Source: Desulfobacterales bacterium (lineage in GTDB: Bacteria; Desulfobacterota; Desulfobacteria; Desulfobacterales; Desulfosalsimonadaceae). Taken from it: DNA of 5,799 nucleotides. The stretch spans positions 1 through 5,799 of the forward strand of contig JAGTVF010000238.1 of NCBI GenBank assembly GCA_018224315.1, written 5' to 3'. A program made the translations under genes and the position numbers. Shown piece after piece: positions 5,758 through 5,799 of this stretch. Numbering within the stretch: position 1 is the stretch's first letter; the number at the start of each line of letters is the position of its first letter. The notes under the pieces were generated by a model. It did not search any database. It was not told the DNA's origin and saw only the letters and a list, made by a program, of their open reading frames with translations.

Positions 5758-5799
5758 TTGGCTGATCGGCGGTACGAAAAAGCAAATTTCCTCGCTTCA
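5758..5799 (+). CDS. Possible 5' end of an unidentified gene running off the right edge
   Basis: A TTG at 5758 opens a frame (MADRRYEKANFLAS) that stays open to the window's end. AGAAAGGAAA (5736-5745) upstream looks like a ribosome binding site, but it is about 12 bases away, longer than usual. At the ideal distance there is an in-frame ATA (5749), not ATG. Only 14 codons are visible and the family cannot be recognised. Minus-strand frames are also open here, so the call is weak. Confidence 0.25.
   Translation, partial: MADRRYEKANFLAS

Noticed and set aside
5672..5799. Minus-strand frame entering from the right edge and ending at 5672
   Set aside because: About 41 codons are open, but two minus frames are equally open, neither looks like a known protein end, and the + strand signals compete. 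It is mentioned only as an alternative.

Overview
The window carries six protein-coding genes that can be assigned to families, tightly packed, plus about 440 bases of non-coding DNA at the right end. The coding DNA is GC-rich, with AT-rich promoter regions. The gene families (a large HEAT-repeat protein with a Q/S/acidic linker, a molybdenum-carrier-like SLOG protein, an MnmA-like PP-loop ATPase, endonuclease III, a membrane-tethered J protein and a soluble P-type-ATPase-like HAD protein) together suggest a Gram-negative anaerobe of the Desulfobacterota (sulfate-reducer type). This is an impression from protein style, not a computed placement.

Layout, left to right. (1) A HEAT-repeat protein on the + strand runs in from beyond the left edge and ends at 1793. 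(2) Twelve bases later, tail to tail, a minus-strand pair begins. Its upstream gene is an MnmA-like PP-loop tRNA-thiolation-type ATPase (3679 to 2627). Its downstream gene is a SLOG/molybdenum-carrier-like protein with an extra C-terminal domain (start 2636 or 2651, end 1806). The two overlap, so they are probably co-translated. (3) Across a short AT-rich divergent region with two dyads lies nth (endonuclease III) on the + strand, 3791-4429. (4) nth meets a second minus-strand pair head-on, with both stop codons inside one CCTAGG. That pair is a HAD protein (5357 to 4890) whose TGA overlaps the ATG of a membrane-anchored DUF1232 plus J-domain protein (4890 to 4426). (5) The region 5358-5799 holds a likely promoter for the HAD/J pair, three inverted repeats, a + strand promoter candidate, and perhaps the first codons of another gene running off the right edge.

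Functionally the best-defined gene is nth (base-excision repair of oxidised pyrimidines). The PP-loop protein has the residues expected of an Fe-S-dependent, tRNA-thiolating or sulfur-transferring enzyme, but its substrate cannot be read from the sequence. The SLOG protein shares an overlapping transcript with it, so a nucleotide- or tRNA-related role is a reasonable guess. The HAD and J proteins are translationally coupled, suggesting they work together or are needed in a fixed ratio. No transposase, CRISPR array, rRNA, tRNA or classical defence cassette was seen. The least described elements are the SLOG fusion next to the PP-loop enzyme, and the HAD/J-protein pair.
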